This document shows, one piece after another, positions 7,931 through 18,735 of a stretch of 64,000 nucleotides of DNA. The position numbers and the translations under genes were made by a program. Source of the DNA: an uncultured Pelagibacteraceae bacterium. GTDB lineage: Bacteria; Pseudomonadota; Alphaproteobacteria; Pelagibacterales; Pelagibacteraceae. The stretch is from positions 1 to 64,000 of the forward strand of contig CACKHN010000003.1 of assembly GCA_902599995.1 (NCBI GenBank). The letters run 5' to 3'. The notes beneath the pieces were generated by a model, which worked only from the letters and a program-made list of their open reading frames with translations, was not told the DNA's origin and ran no database searches. How positions within the stretch are numbered: the first letter of the stretch is position 1; every line of letters begins with the position of its first letter.

Positions 7931-10012
7931 CTAAGATTTTAATTCTAAAGCTTGTTTAATAGAAAGTTTAACTTTACCTCTATCAAAACCAATTACTTTA
8001 ACTTTTACTTCGTCGCCTTCTTTGACGACGTCAGTAACTTTGGCTACTCTTTTATCTGCTAGTTCTGAAATATGAACCAGTCCATCTTGTTTTCCAAGGA
8101 AATTTACAAATGCACCAAACTCCACAATTTTCATCACTTTACCTGAATAAATTTTGTTCATTTCAGCTTTTGCAGTAATATTTTTGATCATTTGCATAGC
8201 AATGTTTCTGGACTCTTCATCAGGAGCAGCAACTGTTACAATTCCTTCATCATTTACATCTACTTTTGCACCTGATTTTTCAACGATCTCTCTAATAGTT
8301 GCTCCACCTTTTCCAATTACTGCAGCAATATCTTTTTTATCAACATTAACCTGTTCCATTTTTGGAGTATGCTTTCCAACATCAGATCTGGATTCTCCTA
8401 AAGCTTTATTCATTTCTCCCAAGATATGAATTCTCCCATCTTTTGCCTGGCTTAATGCCTGCTCCATAATTTCAAAGGTAATACCAGTAATTTTGATATC
8501 CATTTGTAGTGATGTAATTCCATCTTTAGTTCCAGCAACTTTAAAGTCCATATCCCCTAAATGATCTTCATCACCTAGGATGTCTGATAAAATGCTGAAG
8601 TCATCACCTTCTTTAATCAATCCCATTGCTATACCCGCAACTGGCTCTTTGATTGGAACACCAGCATCCATTAATGCTAATGATGTTCCACAAACGGTCG
8701 CCATTGATGACGAACCATTAGATTCTGTAATTTCTGAAACTACTCTAAAAGTGTAAGGAAACGTCTCCTTTGAGGGTAGTGAAGAGTTAATTGCTCTCCA
8801 AGCTAATTTACCGTGACCAATTTCTCGCCTACCTGTTCCAATTCTTCCAGTTTCACCGACAGAAAAAGGAGGAAAATTGTAATGAAGCATAAATCTTTCT
8901 CTCTGAAGACCATCTAAGCTTTCAATTTTTTGCTCATCATCAGATGTTCCTAAAGTAGCTACAACAATTGCTTGAGTTTCTCCTCTAGTAAATAAAGCTG
9001 AACCATGGGCTCTCGGTAAAACACCAACTTCACATTCAATAGGTCTCACATCTGCTAAACTTCTTCCATCAATTCTGTTTTTATTTTTTAAAATATCATT
9101 TCTTACAATTGATTTTTCAAGATTTTTAAGCTGACTATTTACATCAAGATCAGTATAATTTTCATTCTCCTCATAAAGCCGTTTTGCTTTATCTGTTATT
9201 TCAGAAATCTGATTTGATCTGTCCTGTTTGTCTCTTGTTGCAAAAGCTTTTCTAAGATCATCTGTAAAAGTTTCTTCTAGTTTTTTCTTAATTTCAGATA
9301 GGTCTTTTTTCTCAACAGTCCACTCTGGTTTTCTGCATTCTTTTGCAAGTTCCTCAATCATTTCAATCACTGGAACAAAACCCTCATGACCAAATTTAAC
9401 TGCATTTAACATTTCTTCTTCTGTTAAACCATTAGCCTCTGACTCAACCATAAGAACTGCATCTCTTGTGCCTGCCACAACCAAATCTAGACTTGAGTTT
9501 TCTAATTCGGCTTTTGAAGGATTAAGAATATATTTACCATCAATAAATCCAACCCTGGAAGCTCCTACTGGGCCCATAAAAGGCATTCCTGAAATTGCTA
9601 ATGCAGCTGATGAGGCTGTAATTGATAAAATATCAGCCTCATTTTCTTTGTCATATGAGATTACTGTTGGTAATAACTGAACTTCATTTTTGAATTCATC
9701 AGGAAATAAAGGTCTAATTGGTCTATCAATTAATCTTGAGATTAATGTTTCACTTTCAGTCGGTCTTGCTTCTCTTTTAAAATATCCACCCGGAATTTTA
9801 CCAGCTGCATAATATTTTTCTTGGTAATTTACAGATAATGGAAAGTAATCCATATCAGGATTAACTTTTTTTGCTCCCACAACCGTAGCTAGTACAACCG
9901 TTTCTCCACATGTTGCAATTATTGCACCATCTGCTTGTCTTGCTACTTTACCTGTTTCTAAACTTATCTTTTTTCCTGCTACTTCTATTTCCTTCTTATG
10001 TACTTTAAACAT
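7931..10012 (-). CDS. pnp: Polyribonucleotide nucleotidyltransferase
   Basis: 3'-to-5' phosphorolytic exoribonuclease of mRNA decay. The 693-residue protein has two RNase PH domains (first ending near 230; second with [21 protein letters not shown] and the catalytic [15 protein letters not shown]), a KH domain ([18 protein letters not shown]) near 555-605, and an S1 domain ([15 protein letters not shown]...DGLVHISEL) near 620-685. It is the last intact gene of the nusA-infB-rbfA-rpsO-pnp string, as in many bacteria. Confidence 0.97.
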   Translation of the reverse strand: MFKVHKKEIEVAGKKISLETGKVARQADGAIIATCGETVVLATVVGAKKVNPDMDYFPLSVNYQEKYYAAGKIPGGYFKREARPTESETLISRLIDRPIRPLFPDEFKNEVQLLPTVISYDKENEADILSITASSAALAISGMPFMGPVGASRVGFIDGKYILNPSKAELENSSLDLVVAGTRDAVLMVESEANGLTEEEMLNAVKFGHEGFVPVIEMIEELAKECRKPEWTVEKKDLSEIKKKLEETFTDDLRKAFATRDKQDRSNQISEITDKAKRLYEENENYTDLDVNSQLKNLEKSIVRNDILKNKNRIDGRSLADVRPIECEVGVLPRAHGSALFTRGETQAIVVATLGTSDDEQKIESLDGLQRERFMLHYNFPPFSVGETGRIGTGRREIGHGKLAWRAINSSLPSKETFPYTFRVVSEITESNGSSSMATVCGTSLALMDAGVPIKEPVAGIAMGLIKEGDDFSILSDILGDEDHLGDMDFKVAGTKDGITSLQMDIKITGITFEIMEQALSQAKDGRIHILGEMNKALGESRSDVGKHTPKMEQVNVDKKDIAAVIGKGGATIREIVEKSGAKVDVNDEGIVTVAAPDEESRNIAMQMIKNITAKAEMNKIYSGKVMKIVEFGAFVNFLGKQDGLVHISELADKRVAKVTDVVKEGDEVKVKVIGFDRGKVKLSIKQALELKS

Positions 10013-10065
10013 TTTATTTCCATTTCTTTTCGTTTCACTCTACTCAGTTCTATCTATGTTGACTT

Positions 10066-10314
10066 CTATTTTCTTAAATTCAATTTCGACAGTACATTTT
10101 TGTAAGAGTCCATTTTTGTTTTCTTTAAGTATTCCAACAATTTTTTTCTTCTATTCACTGCTCTCAACAATCCAACAGATGAATGTTTATCTTTTTTGAA
10201 TTGCTTAATATGTTTAGAGAGAGTTTCAATTTTCTCTGTTAACAAAGCAATCTGTATCTCAGAAGATCCAGTATCTTTATCATGCATTGCTAATTCTTGT
10301 GCCTTTTTGTTCAT
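10066..10314 (-). CDS. rpsO: 30S ribosomal protein S15
   Basis: Primary 16S rRNA-binding protein of the 30S platform, 82 residues. The conserved core is present (DTGSSEIQIALLTEKI, HSSVGLLRAVNRRKKLLEYL). It is slightly short at the N-terminus compared with the usual 88-89. It lies between rbfA (12-base gap) and pnp (53-base gap); truB, usual at this place, is missing. Confidence 0.96.
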   Translation of the reverse strand: MNKKAQELAMHDKDTGSSEIQIALLTEKIETLSKHIKQFKKDKHSSVGLLRAVNRRKKLLEYLKKTKMDSYKNVLSKLNLRK

Positions 10315-10326
10315 GCCTTATTTTTC

Positions 10327-10695
10327 CTATTTATTTGTTTGTTTTATTAAGTTTTCTATTTTTTCCGCATACTCGAAAGACTCGTCTTTTCTAAAAAGTA
10401 ATTTTGGTAAAAATTTCATGACCACTTTCTGTGATAAAATTTTTCTTATTAAAAATGAGTATTCTTTTAACGTATTTATTGTATCCTCAGCATCTTTTCC
10501 CCCTAGTGGCAGTACGTATGCTTTAGCAATTTTTAAATCTGGACTCATTCTAACCTCAGTGACCGTTATTGTGTTTGTTTCTAAGTTCGGGACCTTAGCC
10601 TCATTCCTTATAAAAATCATACTTAAAGACTGTTTAATCATTTCACCTACTCTAAGCTGTCTATGTGAGATTGGTTTTCCTATTCTATCTGCCAT
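10327..10695 (-). CDS. rbfA: Ribosome-binding factor A
   Basis: Binds the 30S precursor and assists 16S 5'-end maturation, especially in the cold. The 122-residue protein has the RbfA signature: RQLRVGEMIKQSLSMIF, VRMSPDLKIAKAYVLPLG, and a C-terminal LLFRKDESFEYAEKIENLI. It overlaps the infB stop by one base, so translation is probably coupled. Confidence 0.94.
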   Translation of the reverse strand: MADRIGKPISHRQLRVGEMIKQSLSMIFIRNEAKVPNLETNTITVTEVRMSPDLKIAKAYVLPLGGKDAEDTINTLKEYSFLIRKILSQKVVMKFLPKLLFRKDESFEYAEKIENLIKQTNK

Positions 10696-12914
10696 TAAAT
10701 TGACCTTTCAGTAGATGTAACACTAAAAGCCTCTATTGTATCATTTTTTTGGAAGTCCATGTAATCTTTAACTGTTATTCCACACTCTTGACCATCACTA
10801 ACTTGTTTTACCTGATTTTTTTCTCTAAAAATAGTCCCGACTTTTCCTGTATAAATTATTGCTCCGTCTCTGATGATTCTAACATCTGATGTACTTGTAA
10901 TTTCCCCTTCAGTAATTTTTGATCCTGCAACTTTACCTGCTCCAGAAACTTTAAAGATTTCTAAGATTTGAGCTGATCCAGTTATTGTTTCTTCAACATC
11001 GGGCGTTAGAAGCCCTGACATTTTTTGTTTGATATAATCTAATACTTCATAAATAATATTGTAAGAAGAAATCTTTATTTTTTCATTTTCTGCAAGTTTT
11101 TTTGCTTCTTTGCTTGGTTTAACATTGAAAGCTATTAATACAGCGTTGGACGCTTTTGCCAATGTAACATCAGTCTCTGTAACCATTCCAATATCAGCTA
11201 ATATAATTTTAGGTTTAACTTCATCATGTTTAATTTCACCAATTGCATTTTTAATTGCTTCAGATGATCCATGAACATCAGATTTAATAATTAAATTTAA
11301 CTCCTCTGAGGATTTATCTGAAAAAGCTGACTCTTGGGTGGCAAATGTAAGAGGATTTTTTCTATCTTTTGTTTCTTGAGCTCTGTTTTGACTTAGCGTT
11401 TTAGCTTCTTTTTCACTATCTAAAACAATAAAATCGTCACCTGCTTTTGCGGCTCCATTCATACCTAAAATTTCGACTGGAGTAGAAGGAGAGGCTTCGT
11501 CTAAATTTTTACCTTTATCATTAATTATTGCTCTTATCTTTCCCCACTTCAATCCACTAACAAAAAAATCTCCTTTTTTTAAAGTCCCTGTGGTTACAAT
11601 AACTGTTGCGACTGGGCCTCGACCTACATCGATTTTAGACTCTAAAACAATTCCTGTAGCTTTTGATTCATAATCAGTTTTTAAATCTAAAATTTCAGCC
11701 TGAAGAATTATAGACTCAACTAATCTATCTAAATTTAGTTTTGTCTTTGCCGAAATCTCTACCATTAAAGTATCTCCTGATAAATCTTCTGCAACTAACT
11801 CATGTTCTAACAGTTGATTTTTAATTTTTTGTGGATCTGCTTCTGGAAGGTCACATTTATTGATTGCTACTACTATTGGAACATTCGCCGCTTTTGCGTG
11901 TTTAATTGACTCAATTGTTTGAGGTTTTACTCCATCATCTGCGGCAACCACTAACACAACTACATCAGTTAATTTTGATCCTCTTGCTCGCATTTCCGTA
12001 AACGCAGCGTGACCCGGTGTATCGATAAATGTAATTTTGTTATCTTGGTTTTCAATTTGATAAGCACCTATATGTTGTGTAATTCCTCCAAACTCACCTG
12101 AAACAACATTTGCACTTCTTAATACGTCTAGAACTGAAGTTTTACCATGATCTACATGACCCATTACAGTAACTATTGGTGGTCTATTTTTTAAATTTTC
12201 TACTCTTGTTGCTTTTATTTTCTGAATTATTTCCTCTGCTTTTTCTTCCCTAATTGGGTTGTGCCCAAATTCCTTAACTAAAAATTCAGCAGTATCTGCG
12301 GCGAGTGTCTGATTAATTGTAACTGTTACACCCATACCAAACAAATATTTTATTACATTACTTGATTGCTCAGCCATTCTGTTAGCTAATTCTCTAACAG
12401 TAATTGCTTCAGGAATTTTAATATCTCTTTTAACTGGTTTTATATTTTCTTGATTTTGATCTTTGGATTGACTTTTATTCTCTTTTTGTCTTGCTCGTTT
12501 TACAGACGCTAAACTTCTCTCTCTTGCTTCTATTTCGTCGCTAAGTGCTCTTGAAACTGTTAACTTTAATTCCCTTTTTTTTGTTCCCGGCTTTAAAGTT
12601 TTTTTATCTTTTCCATCACTCTCACCTTTTAGTCTTTTTGTTGCTCTTTGCTCAGCCAGCTTACGTCTCTCAAAATCATTTGTTATAGGGGATGATTTAG
12701 GGACAAAGGATGGTTTAATGTTAGTTCCTCTACTAAACGATGATATTGGTTTTGATTTGCCAGAATTAGATCTAAAAGATGCTCCTCTATTCGTAAATTT
12801 GCCAGTTTGTTTTTCTATGACAACTGCATTTTTACCTTGAGTTTTGGCAAGCTCAATATTTTTGATCGATTTTTTGGCTGAGCCTGATAATGATAATTTT
12901 GTTTTTTTCTCCAT
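10695..12914 (-). CDS. infB: Translation initiation factor IF-2
   Basis: GTPase that delivers initiator tRNA to the 30S subunit. The 739-residue protein has a basic low-complexity N-terminal region (about 1-165), an IF2_N helix-rich segment (ITVRELANRMAEQSSNVIKYL), then the G domain: GHVDHGKT at 252-259, DTPGHAAF, NKCD. Domains II-IV follow, with the C-terminal initiator-tRNA binding part ending QECGITVKDYMDFQKND. It lies ten bases after nusA; the ylxR gene usual between them is absent. Confidence 0.97.
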   Translation of the reverse strand: MEKKTKLSLSGSAKKSIKNIELAKTQGKNAVVIEKQTGKFTNRGASFRSNSGKSKPISSFSRGTNIKPSFVPKSSPITNDFERRKLAEQRATKRLKGESDGKDKKTLKPGTKKRELKLTVSRALSDEIEARERSLASVKRARQKENKSQSKDQNQENIKPVKRDIKIPEAITVRELANRMAEQSSNVIKYLFGMGVTVTINQTLAADTAEFLVKEFGHNPIREEKAEEIIQKIKATRVENLKNRPPIVTVMGHVDHGKTSVLDVLRSANVVSGEFGGITQHIGAYQIENQDNKITFIDTPGHAAFTEMRARGSKLTDVVVLVVAADDGVKPQTIESIKHAKAANVPIVVAINKCDLPEADPQKIKNQLLEHELVAEDLSGDTLMVEISAKTKLNLDRLVESIILQAEILDLKTDYESKATGIVLESKIDVGRGPVATVIVTTGTLKKGDFFVSGLKWGKIRAIINDKGKNLDEASPSTPVEILGMNGAAKAGDDFIVLDSEKEAKTLSQNRAQETKDRKNPLTFATQESAFSDKSSEELNLIIKSDVHGSSEAIKNAIGEIKHDEVKPKIILADIGMVTETDVTLAKASNAVLIAFNVKPSKEAKKLAENEKIKISSYNIIYEVLDYIKQKMSGLLTPDVEETITGSAQILEIFKVSGAGKVAGSKITEGEITSTSDVRIIRDGAIIYTGKVGTIFREKNQVKQVSDGQECGITVKDYMDFQKNDTIEAFSVTSTERSI

Positions 12915-12924
12915 ATCTCATCAC

Positions 12925-14478
12925 TCAATCTTTATAAACAATTTTTCTAGCAGACATAATTAATTCATCTGCCTCTTCTTTTGATAAAGCAAAATCTTCA
13001 AGGTAACCTTGAATCTTTACTCTCTCACCTTTTACTACATCAAAACCACCTGTTAATTCATCTGATGCTAAATCTGCGAAATCTTCCAATGTTAAAATTT
13101 TTTGTTCTCCTAATGTAACCAACATTCCTGGTGTTAAATCTTTCAAATTAATTAATGCATCCTCAAGACCCAATTCTTTAATTCTTTTAGAAATATCCTC
13201 TTGATCTTTTTGATGAAATTCTTGAGCTCTTTCTATAAGTGCTTTTGCAGTATCCTCCTCAATACCTTCTATCTTTGCTAGATTTTCTGCTGAACTATCT
13301 TTAATATCATCTATCGTTGAAAAACCTTCTGCTACAAGAAGCTGACCGAGAGTTTCGTCTAATTCTAAATTTTTTACAAAGTTTTCTGTTTTTTCTTTAA
13401 ATTCTAACTGTCTTCTCTCAGAGTCCTCCGCATCTGTCATTATATTTATCTCATAATTTAATAACTTTGTTGCTAGTCTTACGTTTTGACCTCTTCTTCC
13501 AATTGCTTTACTTAAATTTTCATCTGTTAATATTACGTCAAGTTTTTTTCTTTCGGCATCAACATTTACTCTTTGAACTTCAGCCGGAGATAGTGCATTT
13601 GATACTAAAATTGCTGGATCTTCTGACCAGTTTACAATATCAATTTTTTCACCCTGCAATTCGTTTACTACCGCTTGAACTCTGGATCCCCTCATTCCAA
13701 CACAAGCGCCAACTGGATCTAATGAAGTATCAACAGCCTTAACGCATATTTTAGCTCTGCTTCCTGGATCTCTTGAAGAAGATTTAATTTCAATTAATCC
13801 ATCATAAATTTCAGGCACTTCTTGAACAAAGAGTTTTTCCATAAATTTAGGGTGAGCTCTTGATAAAAATATTTGTTGGCCTCTAGGTTCTCTTCTTACG
13901 TCATAGCAATATGCTTTTATTCGATCACCAGCCTTAATATTTTCTCTGGGTATTAACTCATTTTTTTGTATAATTGCCTCAGTTCTACCTAAATCAGCAA
14001 TAACGTTTCCAAATTCTAATCTTTTAACAATACCACTTAAAATTGTATCTTTCTTATCTATAAAGTCATTAAATTGTCTTTCTCTTTCAGCCTCTCTAAC
14101 ATTAAAACTAATGACTTGTTTTGCAGTCTGGGCAGCTATTCTTCCAAAGTCAAAAGATGGTAGAGGTTGAAGAACTTCATCGCCAACAGACTTGTTCTTA
14201 TTAATTTGGTTTAAATTAATCGCATCTTCTAATTTAATTTCTGTATTTGAATTTTCTGGATTTTCAGTGATTATTAATTTCCTAAAAAGTTCTATGTCTC
14301 CACTATCTCTATTTATCGAAACTTTAATTTCATTTTCCTGACCAAATTTAGATTTGGCTGCTTTTGCGATACCTGTCTCCATTGAACTAATGATTAACTC
14401 TTTATCAATTGATTTTTCTAGCGCTACAGCTTCTGCAATTCTTAATAATTCTAATTTATCTGCTCTTTTGTTTAACAT
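12925..14478 (-). CDS. nusA: Transcription termination/antitermination factor NusA
   Basis: RNA polymerase accessory factor promoting pausing, termination and antitermination. The domains run in order: N-terminal RNAP-binding, S1 (ILSGIVKRLEFGNVIADLG), two KH domains (GSRVQAVVNELQGEKIDIV; AIGRRGQNVRLATKLL), then helix-hairpin-helix acidic repeats. I start it at ATG 14478 (MLNKRADKLELL, the usual NusA N-terminus; about 517 residues), not at the in-frame ATG 14526. The extra 16 codons run straight through an intrinsic-terminator hairpin. A promoter lies upstream of that hairpin, so expression may be attenuated. Confidence 0.94.
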   Translation of the reverse strand: MLNKRADKLELLRIAEAVALEKSIDKELIISSMETGIAKAAKSKFGQENEIKVSINRDSGDIELFRKLIITENPENSNTEIKLEDAINLNQINKNKSVGDEVLQPLPSFDFGRIAAQTAKQVISFNVREAERERQFNDFIDKKDTILSGIVKRLEFGNVIADLGRTEAIIQKNELIPRENIKAGDRIKAYCYDVRREPRGQQIFLSRAHPKFMEKLFVQEVPEIYDGLIEIKSSSRDPGSRAKICVKAVDTSLDPVGACVGMRGSRVQAVVNELQGEKIDIVNWSEDPAILVSNALSPAEVQRVNVDAERKKLDVILTDENLSKAIGRRGQNVRLATKLLNYEINIMTDAEDSERRQLEFKEKTENFVKNLELDETLGQLLVAEGFSTIDDIKDSSAENLAKIEGIEEDTAKALIERAQEFHQKDQEDISKRIKELGLEDALINLKDLTPGMLVTLGEQKILTLEDFADLASDELTGGFDVVKGERVKIQGYLEDFALSKEEADELIMSARKIVYKD

Positions 14479-14492
14479 TTTTATTCGATCCA

Positions 14493-14518
14493 AAAAAAAA
14501 TGGGCATAAGCCCATTTT
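14493..14518 (-). terminator. Intrinsic terminator in the nusA leader
   Basis: On the minus strand, AAAATGGGC, loop TTAT, then GCCCATTTT form a perfect 9-bp stem. The T-run continues to 14493, a classic rho-independent terminator. It ends about 14 bases before the nusA ATG and lies downstream of a good promoter. It could terminate metK, attenuate nusA, or do both. Confidence 0.8.
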
Positions 14519-14540
14519 GATAACACAATGATTTAAATGG

Positions 14541-14568
14541 AATATAGTAAAGTTTTTCTTTAATTCAA
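14541..14568 (-). promoter_or_regulatory. Probable nusA-operon promoter
   Basis: Minus strand: TTGAAT (14568-14563), 16-base spacer, TATATT (14546-14541). The start site would fall near 14534, leaving a leader of about 55 bases that contains the terminator hairpin. Confidence 0.6.
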
Positions 14569-14574
14569 CACAAA

Positions 14575-15744
14575 CTATTTAAAAAAAGCTTTTATTTTAT
14601 CTATTTTTTCCCACGAAAAAGAGCCATTTTCCTCTGGACTTCTACCAAAATGCCCATAAGCGGCTGTTTTTTCATATATAGGTTTATTTAGATTTAACAT
14701 TTCTCTTATTCCCCTAGGACTTAAATCAAAATTTTCATTTATTTTTTCTACTACAAATTTATTTTTTTCAATATCACTATCAAATAAGTCAACATAGATT
14801 GATAGAGGTTTTGATACACCTATTGCATAAGCTAATTGAATCAGACATTTATCTGAAATTTTAGAAGCAACTACGTTTTTTGCAATATATCTTGCAGCAT
14901 AAGCTGCTGATCTGTCAACTTTAGTAGGATCTTTGCCTGAGAAAGCTCCGCCACCATGAGGTGCTGCTCCTCCATAAGTGTCAACAATAATTTTTCTTCC
15001 TGTTAATCCAGTGTCACCATCAGGTCCACCTATTACAAAATTACCAGTTGGATTAACATAAAGTTCTTCTTCATTAAAACCTTCGAGAAATTTTTTTGGG
15101 ATAGCTTTAATCATATAAGGTTTTAACAATTCTCTTACTTCTGATTGATTAATATCGGGTGAGTGTTGTGAAGAAATTACAACAGATTTAACTTTAGTAG
15201 GTTTTCCATTAACATATTCGAAAGTGATTTGGCTTTTATTATCAGGTTCTATATTTTTTAATTTTCCAGATTTTCTATCTTCTGCCATCAACCTGAGGAT
15301 TTTGTGAGAATAATGAATAGGTGCTGGCATATATTCTTCTGTCTCATTACATGCATAGCCAAACATAAGACCTTGATCACCAGCTCCTTCGTCTTTGTTA
15401 CCTGATGAATCAACACCCATAGCAATGTCGGAGGACTGAGAATGAAGATAGCTTTCTATCTTAGTGGCTTCTTTCCAGGTAAACCCATCTTGATCATAAC
15501 CAATGTCTTTTATACATCCTCTAACTTTTTCAATTAATTCATCTTTTTTGATTTCAGGCCCTCTTACTTCACCTGCTAATACAACTCTATTGGTGGTTGT
15601 CAATGTTTCGCATGCAACCCTTGAAAATGGATCTTTTAAAAGATAACTATCTAAGACCATATCTGAAATTCTATCAGAGACTTTATCTGGATGTCCTTCC
15701 GACACTGATTCACTTGTAAAAAAAAAATTTTTTTGATTAATCAT
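14575..15744 (-). CDS. metK: S-adenosylmethionine synthetase
   Basis: Makes SAM from methionine and ATP. The 389-residue protein shows N-terminal [12 protein letters not shown], the [12 protein letters not shown] motif, and the glycine-rich loop [22 protein letters not shown]. It overlaps lnt by eight bases, so it has no separate upstream region and no SAM riboswitch is visible. It closes the tsaB-fur-miaB-phoH-ybeY-lnt-metK string. Confidence 0.97.
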   Translation of the reverse strand: MINQKNFFFTSESVSEGHPDKVSDRISDMVLDSYLLKDPFSRVACETLTTTNRVVLAGEVRGPEIKKDELIEKVRGCIKDIGYDQDGFTWKEATKIESYLHSQSSDIAMGVDSSGNKDEGAGDQGLMFGYACNETEEYMPAPIHYSHKILRLMAEDRKSGKLKNIEPDNKSQITFEYVNGKPTKVKSVVISSQHSPDINQSEVRELLKPYMIKAIPKKFLEGFNEEELYVNPTGNFVIGGPDGDTGLTGRKIIVDTYGGAAPHGGGAFSGKDPTKVDRSAAYAARYIAKNVVASKISDKCLIQLAYAIGVSKPLSIYVDLFDSDIEKNKFVVEKINENFDLSPRGIREMLNLNKPIYEKTAAYGHFGRSPEENGSFSWEKIDKIKAFFK

Positions 15745-17281
15745 TTTTAATTTTATTAAATGAAAAAAATAAAAAAATATACAATAAAATTATTAATCCA
15801 AAAATTGTATTACCATATTTAGAAAATACGGTTGGTTGAATTTTTTTAAATTGGCTTAAATCAATATAACCTATTTCATTGTATCTAACTTCTTGCTCAA
15901 TGTCACCTATCGGATTTATTATTGCTGATATTCCATTATTAGCCGAACGTAATACATATTTACCGCTTTCAATAGCTCTATATATACTATGGATAAAATG
16001 TTGTTTGGGTCCAACAGATTGACCAAACCATCCATCCTCTGAAATATTTATTATAAAATCAAAATCTGAGTCTTTGAAAATTTTTCCAGAATAAATTATT
16101 TCGTAGCATATAAGAGGTAAAAATTTTACTGACGAATTGTTATTTCTTATTTTTATAATTTTCCTCTCATTACCCTTCGAATAAGACTGATAATTATTAG
16201 TTAGAGTTTTTAAACCAATGTTTTTAAGTATATTTTCTAGTGGTAAAAACTCTCCAAATGGCACAAGGTTAACTTTATTGTAGGAATTTAATAAATTTAA
16301 ATTGTGATCATATACAGAAAGAGAATTAAAATATTTAATAACACCTTTATCAATAGATTTGCTATTTATACCAAAGACTAGCAAATGATTTTCATTAAAA
16401 TGGTTTTCAAATAACCATTTGTAATCAATTATTTTTTGCTGAGATATTCCTGGTATTATTCCCTCTGGCCATACAAAAATAATTTTTTCGTTCTTATCAG
16501 GTTCACTGAGCTCAATTAAATCTTCTATAACAGTTATTGGATCAATATTTGAATAAAATCTGTCTAATTTAATTTTGGAACCAACAACTCTAACCTTATG
16601 ATCAATAGAATCTATTTTAGCATCTATGAAACTCTTTTTAGAATGAGATCCATAAAGATAAAAAGTAATTGTGAGTAAAAAAAAAAATACACACACCCAT
16701 ATATCAGCTCTCGAGTCTCTTAAAATGAATACTGCTGGACTTATAAATAAAGAAATGCAAAATAAATTAAATCCATAGGTACCAATAATAGAGGTAATAT
16801 TTAAAATTTCTAAATGATTTGAGAAACTGTAAGCAATTAAATTCCATGGAAATCCTGTTAAGATAGTACCTCTAATATATTCTGTTAAACCAAAAATTAG
16901 AGAAAACAAAAAGAAAGATGAAATTATTTTTTTAGTTTTGAAAATAAAAAATAAAAGAGAAATAAGTCCATAAAATAGAGCTAAAACAGCAGGAATAAGA
17001 ATTAAGGTTACTGGTATCAAAAAATCAAAGCTTTCATCGAAACTTAGTGAGATTGATATCCAGTAAAGATTTGTGATGAAATAACCAAAACCAAAAAGCC
17101 AACCATAAAAGAAGAATATTTTCTTATTTCTGATTTGTTCTGACCTCTTTATTAAAAAAACAAATAATAAACTTAGAGTAACAAAATTAATAATTATATA
17201 GTTAAAAGGTGGTAGACTTAAGGATGTTGCAGCCCCTAAAAATATTAAAAATATAGATTCAATATATAATTTTTTAGTCAA
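15737..17281 (-). CDS. lnt: Apolipoprotein N-acyltransferase
   Basis: Adds the third acyl chain to the N-terminal Cys of lipoproteins at the inner membrane. The 514-residue protein has about six N-terminal membrane helices, a periplasmic nitrilase domain, and one C-terminal helix ([14 protein letters not shown]). The catalytic Glu-Lys-Cys set is visible: Glu in VWPEGIIPG, Lys in [14 protein letters not shown], Cys in [10 protein letters not shown]. It lies one base after ybeY and overlaps metK. Lipoproteins it would act on in this window include LptE, the BON protein and DUF3576. Confidence 0.95.
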   Translation of the reverse strand: MTKKLYIESIFLIFLGAATSLSLPPFNYIIINFVTLSLLFVFLIKRSEQIRNKKIFFFYGWLFGFGYFITNLYWISISLSFDESFDFLIPVTLILIPAVLALFYGLISLLFFIFKTKKIISSFFLFSLIFGLTEYIRGTILTGFPWNLIAYSFSNHLEILNITSIIGTYGFNLFCISLFISPAVFILRDSRADIWVCVFFFLLTITFYLYGSHSKKSFIDAKIDSIDHKVRVVGSKIKLDRFYSNIDPITVIEDLIELSEPDKNEKIIFVWPEGIIPGISQQKIIDYKWLFENHFNENHLLVFGINSKSIDKGVIKYFNSLSVYDHNLNLLNSYNKVNLVPFGEFLPLENILKNIGLKTLTNNYQSYSKGNERKIIKIRNNNSSVKFLPLICYEIIYSGKIFKDSDFDFIINISEDGWFGQSVGPKQHFIHSIYRAIESGKYVLRSANNGISAIINPIGDIEQEVRYNEIGYIDLSQFKKIQPTVFSKYGNTIFGLIILLYIFLFFSFNKIKND

Positions 17282-17282
17282 T

Positions 17283-17744
17283 TTATTTTGCCTTAGAAAT
17301 TATGGACTTATATATTTGCCCTTCTTCTTTTAACATTTTTATATAATCTTTATTTTTCTTATGATCAAAACCTAATAGATGAAGGAACCCATGAATAAAT
17401 ATTTTTATCACTTTCTCTTTGAAAAGCTTTGTGTTTAATGATCTAGGTTTGTTTATAAAATTATAACTAATTATTATATCTCCTAAATAAGTTTGTTTAG
17501 AAATTCTAAGTTTTTTAGTTAGTGGAAATGATAAAATATCTGTGGGCTTATTTTTTTTTCTAAAAAGTTTGTTTAGTTTTTGAATATTCTTGTTGTTGGA
17601 AAGTAGTAGTGTAAAAGTTACTTTTTTATTTGAAAATTTATATTTTTTTGGGAATGCATTACAGATTTTTTGAAAAAAAATATCTTTATTTCTTATCCTT
17701 TTTGACCAGGCCTTCTCTTCTGAGAAGACATTTATACTAATCAT
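17283..17744 (-). CDS. ybeY: Endoribonuclease YbeY
   Basis: Zinc endoribonuclease for 16S rRNA 3' maturation and ribosome quality control. Diagnostic zinc motif HGFLHLLGFDH lies near residues 114-124. Length is normal at 153 residues. It overlaps phoH by eight bases, the standard phoH-ybeY pair. Confidence 0.95.
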   Translation of the reverse strand: MISINVFSEEKAWSKRIRNKDIFFQKICNAFPKKYKFSNKKVTFTLLLSNNKNIQKLNKLFRKKNKPTDILSFPLTKKLRISKQTYLGDIIISYNFINKPRSLNTKLFKEKVIKIFIHGFLHLLGFDHKKNKDYIKMLKEEGQIYKSIISKAK

Positions 17745-18732
17745 TCTTTGAGTAAGCTTTTACAATTTTAGAAACAAGTGGATGTCTCACGACATCTGAG
17801 TGATCAAAATCAATAACGGATATTTCATTCAAATGTCCTAATAATTGTTTTGAACGTACTAATCCTGACATACTTTTATTTGGTAAGTCTATTTGAGTAG
17901 GATCACCATTTACTACTATTTTTGAATTTTCTCCAATTCGAGTTAAAAACATTTTGATTTGTGTATCCGTAGCATTTTGGGCTTCATCCAGGATTGCAAA
18001 AGAATTTTTAAGTGTTCGTCCTCTCATAAAAGCTAATGGCGCAATTTCAATATCTCCTATTTCAATCATTCTTTGAATTTTTTCAAAATCAAAAAGGTCA
18101 TAAAGTGAATCATATAAAGGCCTTAAATATGGATCAACTTTCTCTTTCATGTCTCCAGGTAAAAATCCTAAACGCTCGCCTGCCTCGACCGCTGGTCTAG
18201 ATAATATTATTCTTTCTATCTTTTTTTCTAACAACATGGTCAATCCTACAGCTACTGCCAAAAAAGTTTTTCCCGTTCCTGCAGGACCAGCGGAAATTAC
18301 AATATCACTTTGTCTAAGTGCTCTTACATAATTTTTTTGTTTTTCAGATCTTGGGATTATAGATTTTTTAGGAGTCTTAATTATGTCGGTAATATTATTG
18401 TTTTTCACTTTTTCATTAATCATGAATTTATCTACTGAGGAAACTATATCTTTCATTTCAATGCTTCCGTTATTAATATACTGTCTTGCTAAAAATTGAA
18501 TTGCATTCTTTAATACATCATTCTTTTCTGGATTTGATTTAATTAATATTGAGTTTCCTCTAGAATATAAACTACAGTTTGTAATTTTCTCCAATTCTTG
18601 TAAATTTTTATTAAATTCACCTACAACGCCCATCAACAAATCATTATCATGAAATATAACACTTAAGGAATTATTGTCTGAATAAACAAACTTAAGGGAT
18701 GAATCAATATTTTTATTAATTATACCGCTCAA
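17737..18732 (-). CDS. ybeZ: PhoH-like ATPase (YbeZ)
   Basis: P-loop ATPase paired with YbeY in RNA metabolism. The 331-residue protein has Walker A GPAGTGKTFLA, PhoH signature RPAVEAGERLGFLPGD, and Walker B region FAILDEAQN. The N-terminal 120 residues form the KH-like segment common in this family. It starts three bases after the miaB stop. Confidence 0.93.
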   Translation of the reverse strand: MSGIINKNIDSSLKFVYSDNNSLSVIFHDNDLLMGVVGEFNKNLQELEKITNCSLYSRGNSILIKSNPEKNDVLKNAIQFLARQYINNGSIEMKDIVSSVDKFMINEKVKNNNITDIIKTPKKSIIPRSEKQKNYVRALRQSDIVISAGPAGTGKTFLAVAVGLTMLLEKKIERIILSRPAVEAGERLGFLPGDMKEKVDPYLRPLYDSLYDLFDFEKIQRMIEIGDIEIAPLAFMRGRTLKNSFAILDEAQNATDTQIKMFLTRIGENSKIVVNGDPTQIDLPNKSMSGLVRSKQLLGHLNEISVIDFDHSDVVRHPLVSKIVKAYSKND

Positions 18733-18735
18733 ATA

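Noticed and set aside
10196..10714. A 172-codon open frame on the plus strand
   Set aside because: It lies antisense to rpsO and rbfA, which are clear; its composition is what reverse complements of Lys/Glu-rich genes give, and no family features are seen.
14479..14526. In-frame 5' extension of nusA by 16 codons
   Set aside because: The codons run through a perfect terminator hairpin and do not resemble NusA N-termini. Kept only as a possible leader peptide.
15700..15760. SAM riboswitch before metK
   Set aside because: metK overlaps lnt by eight bases, leaving no leader, and no riboswitch-like structure is visible.
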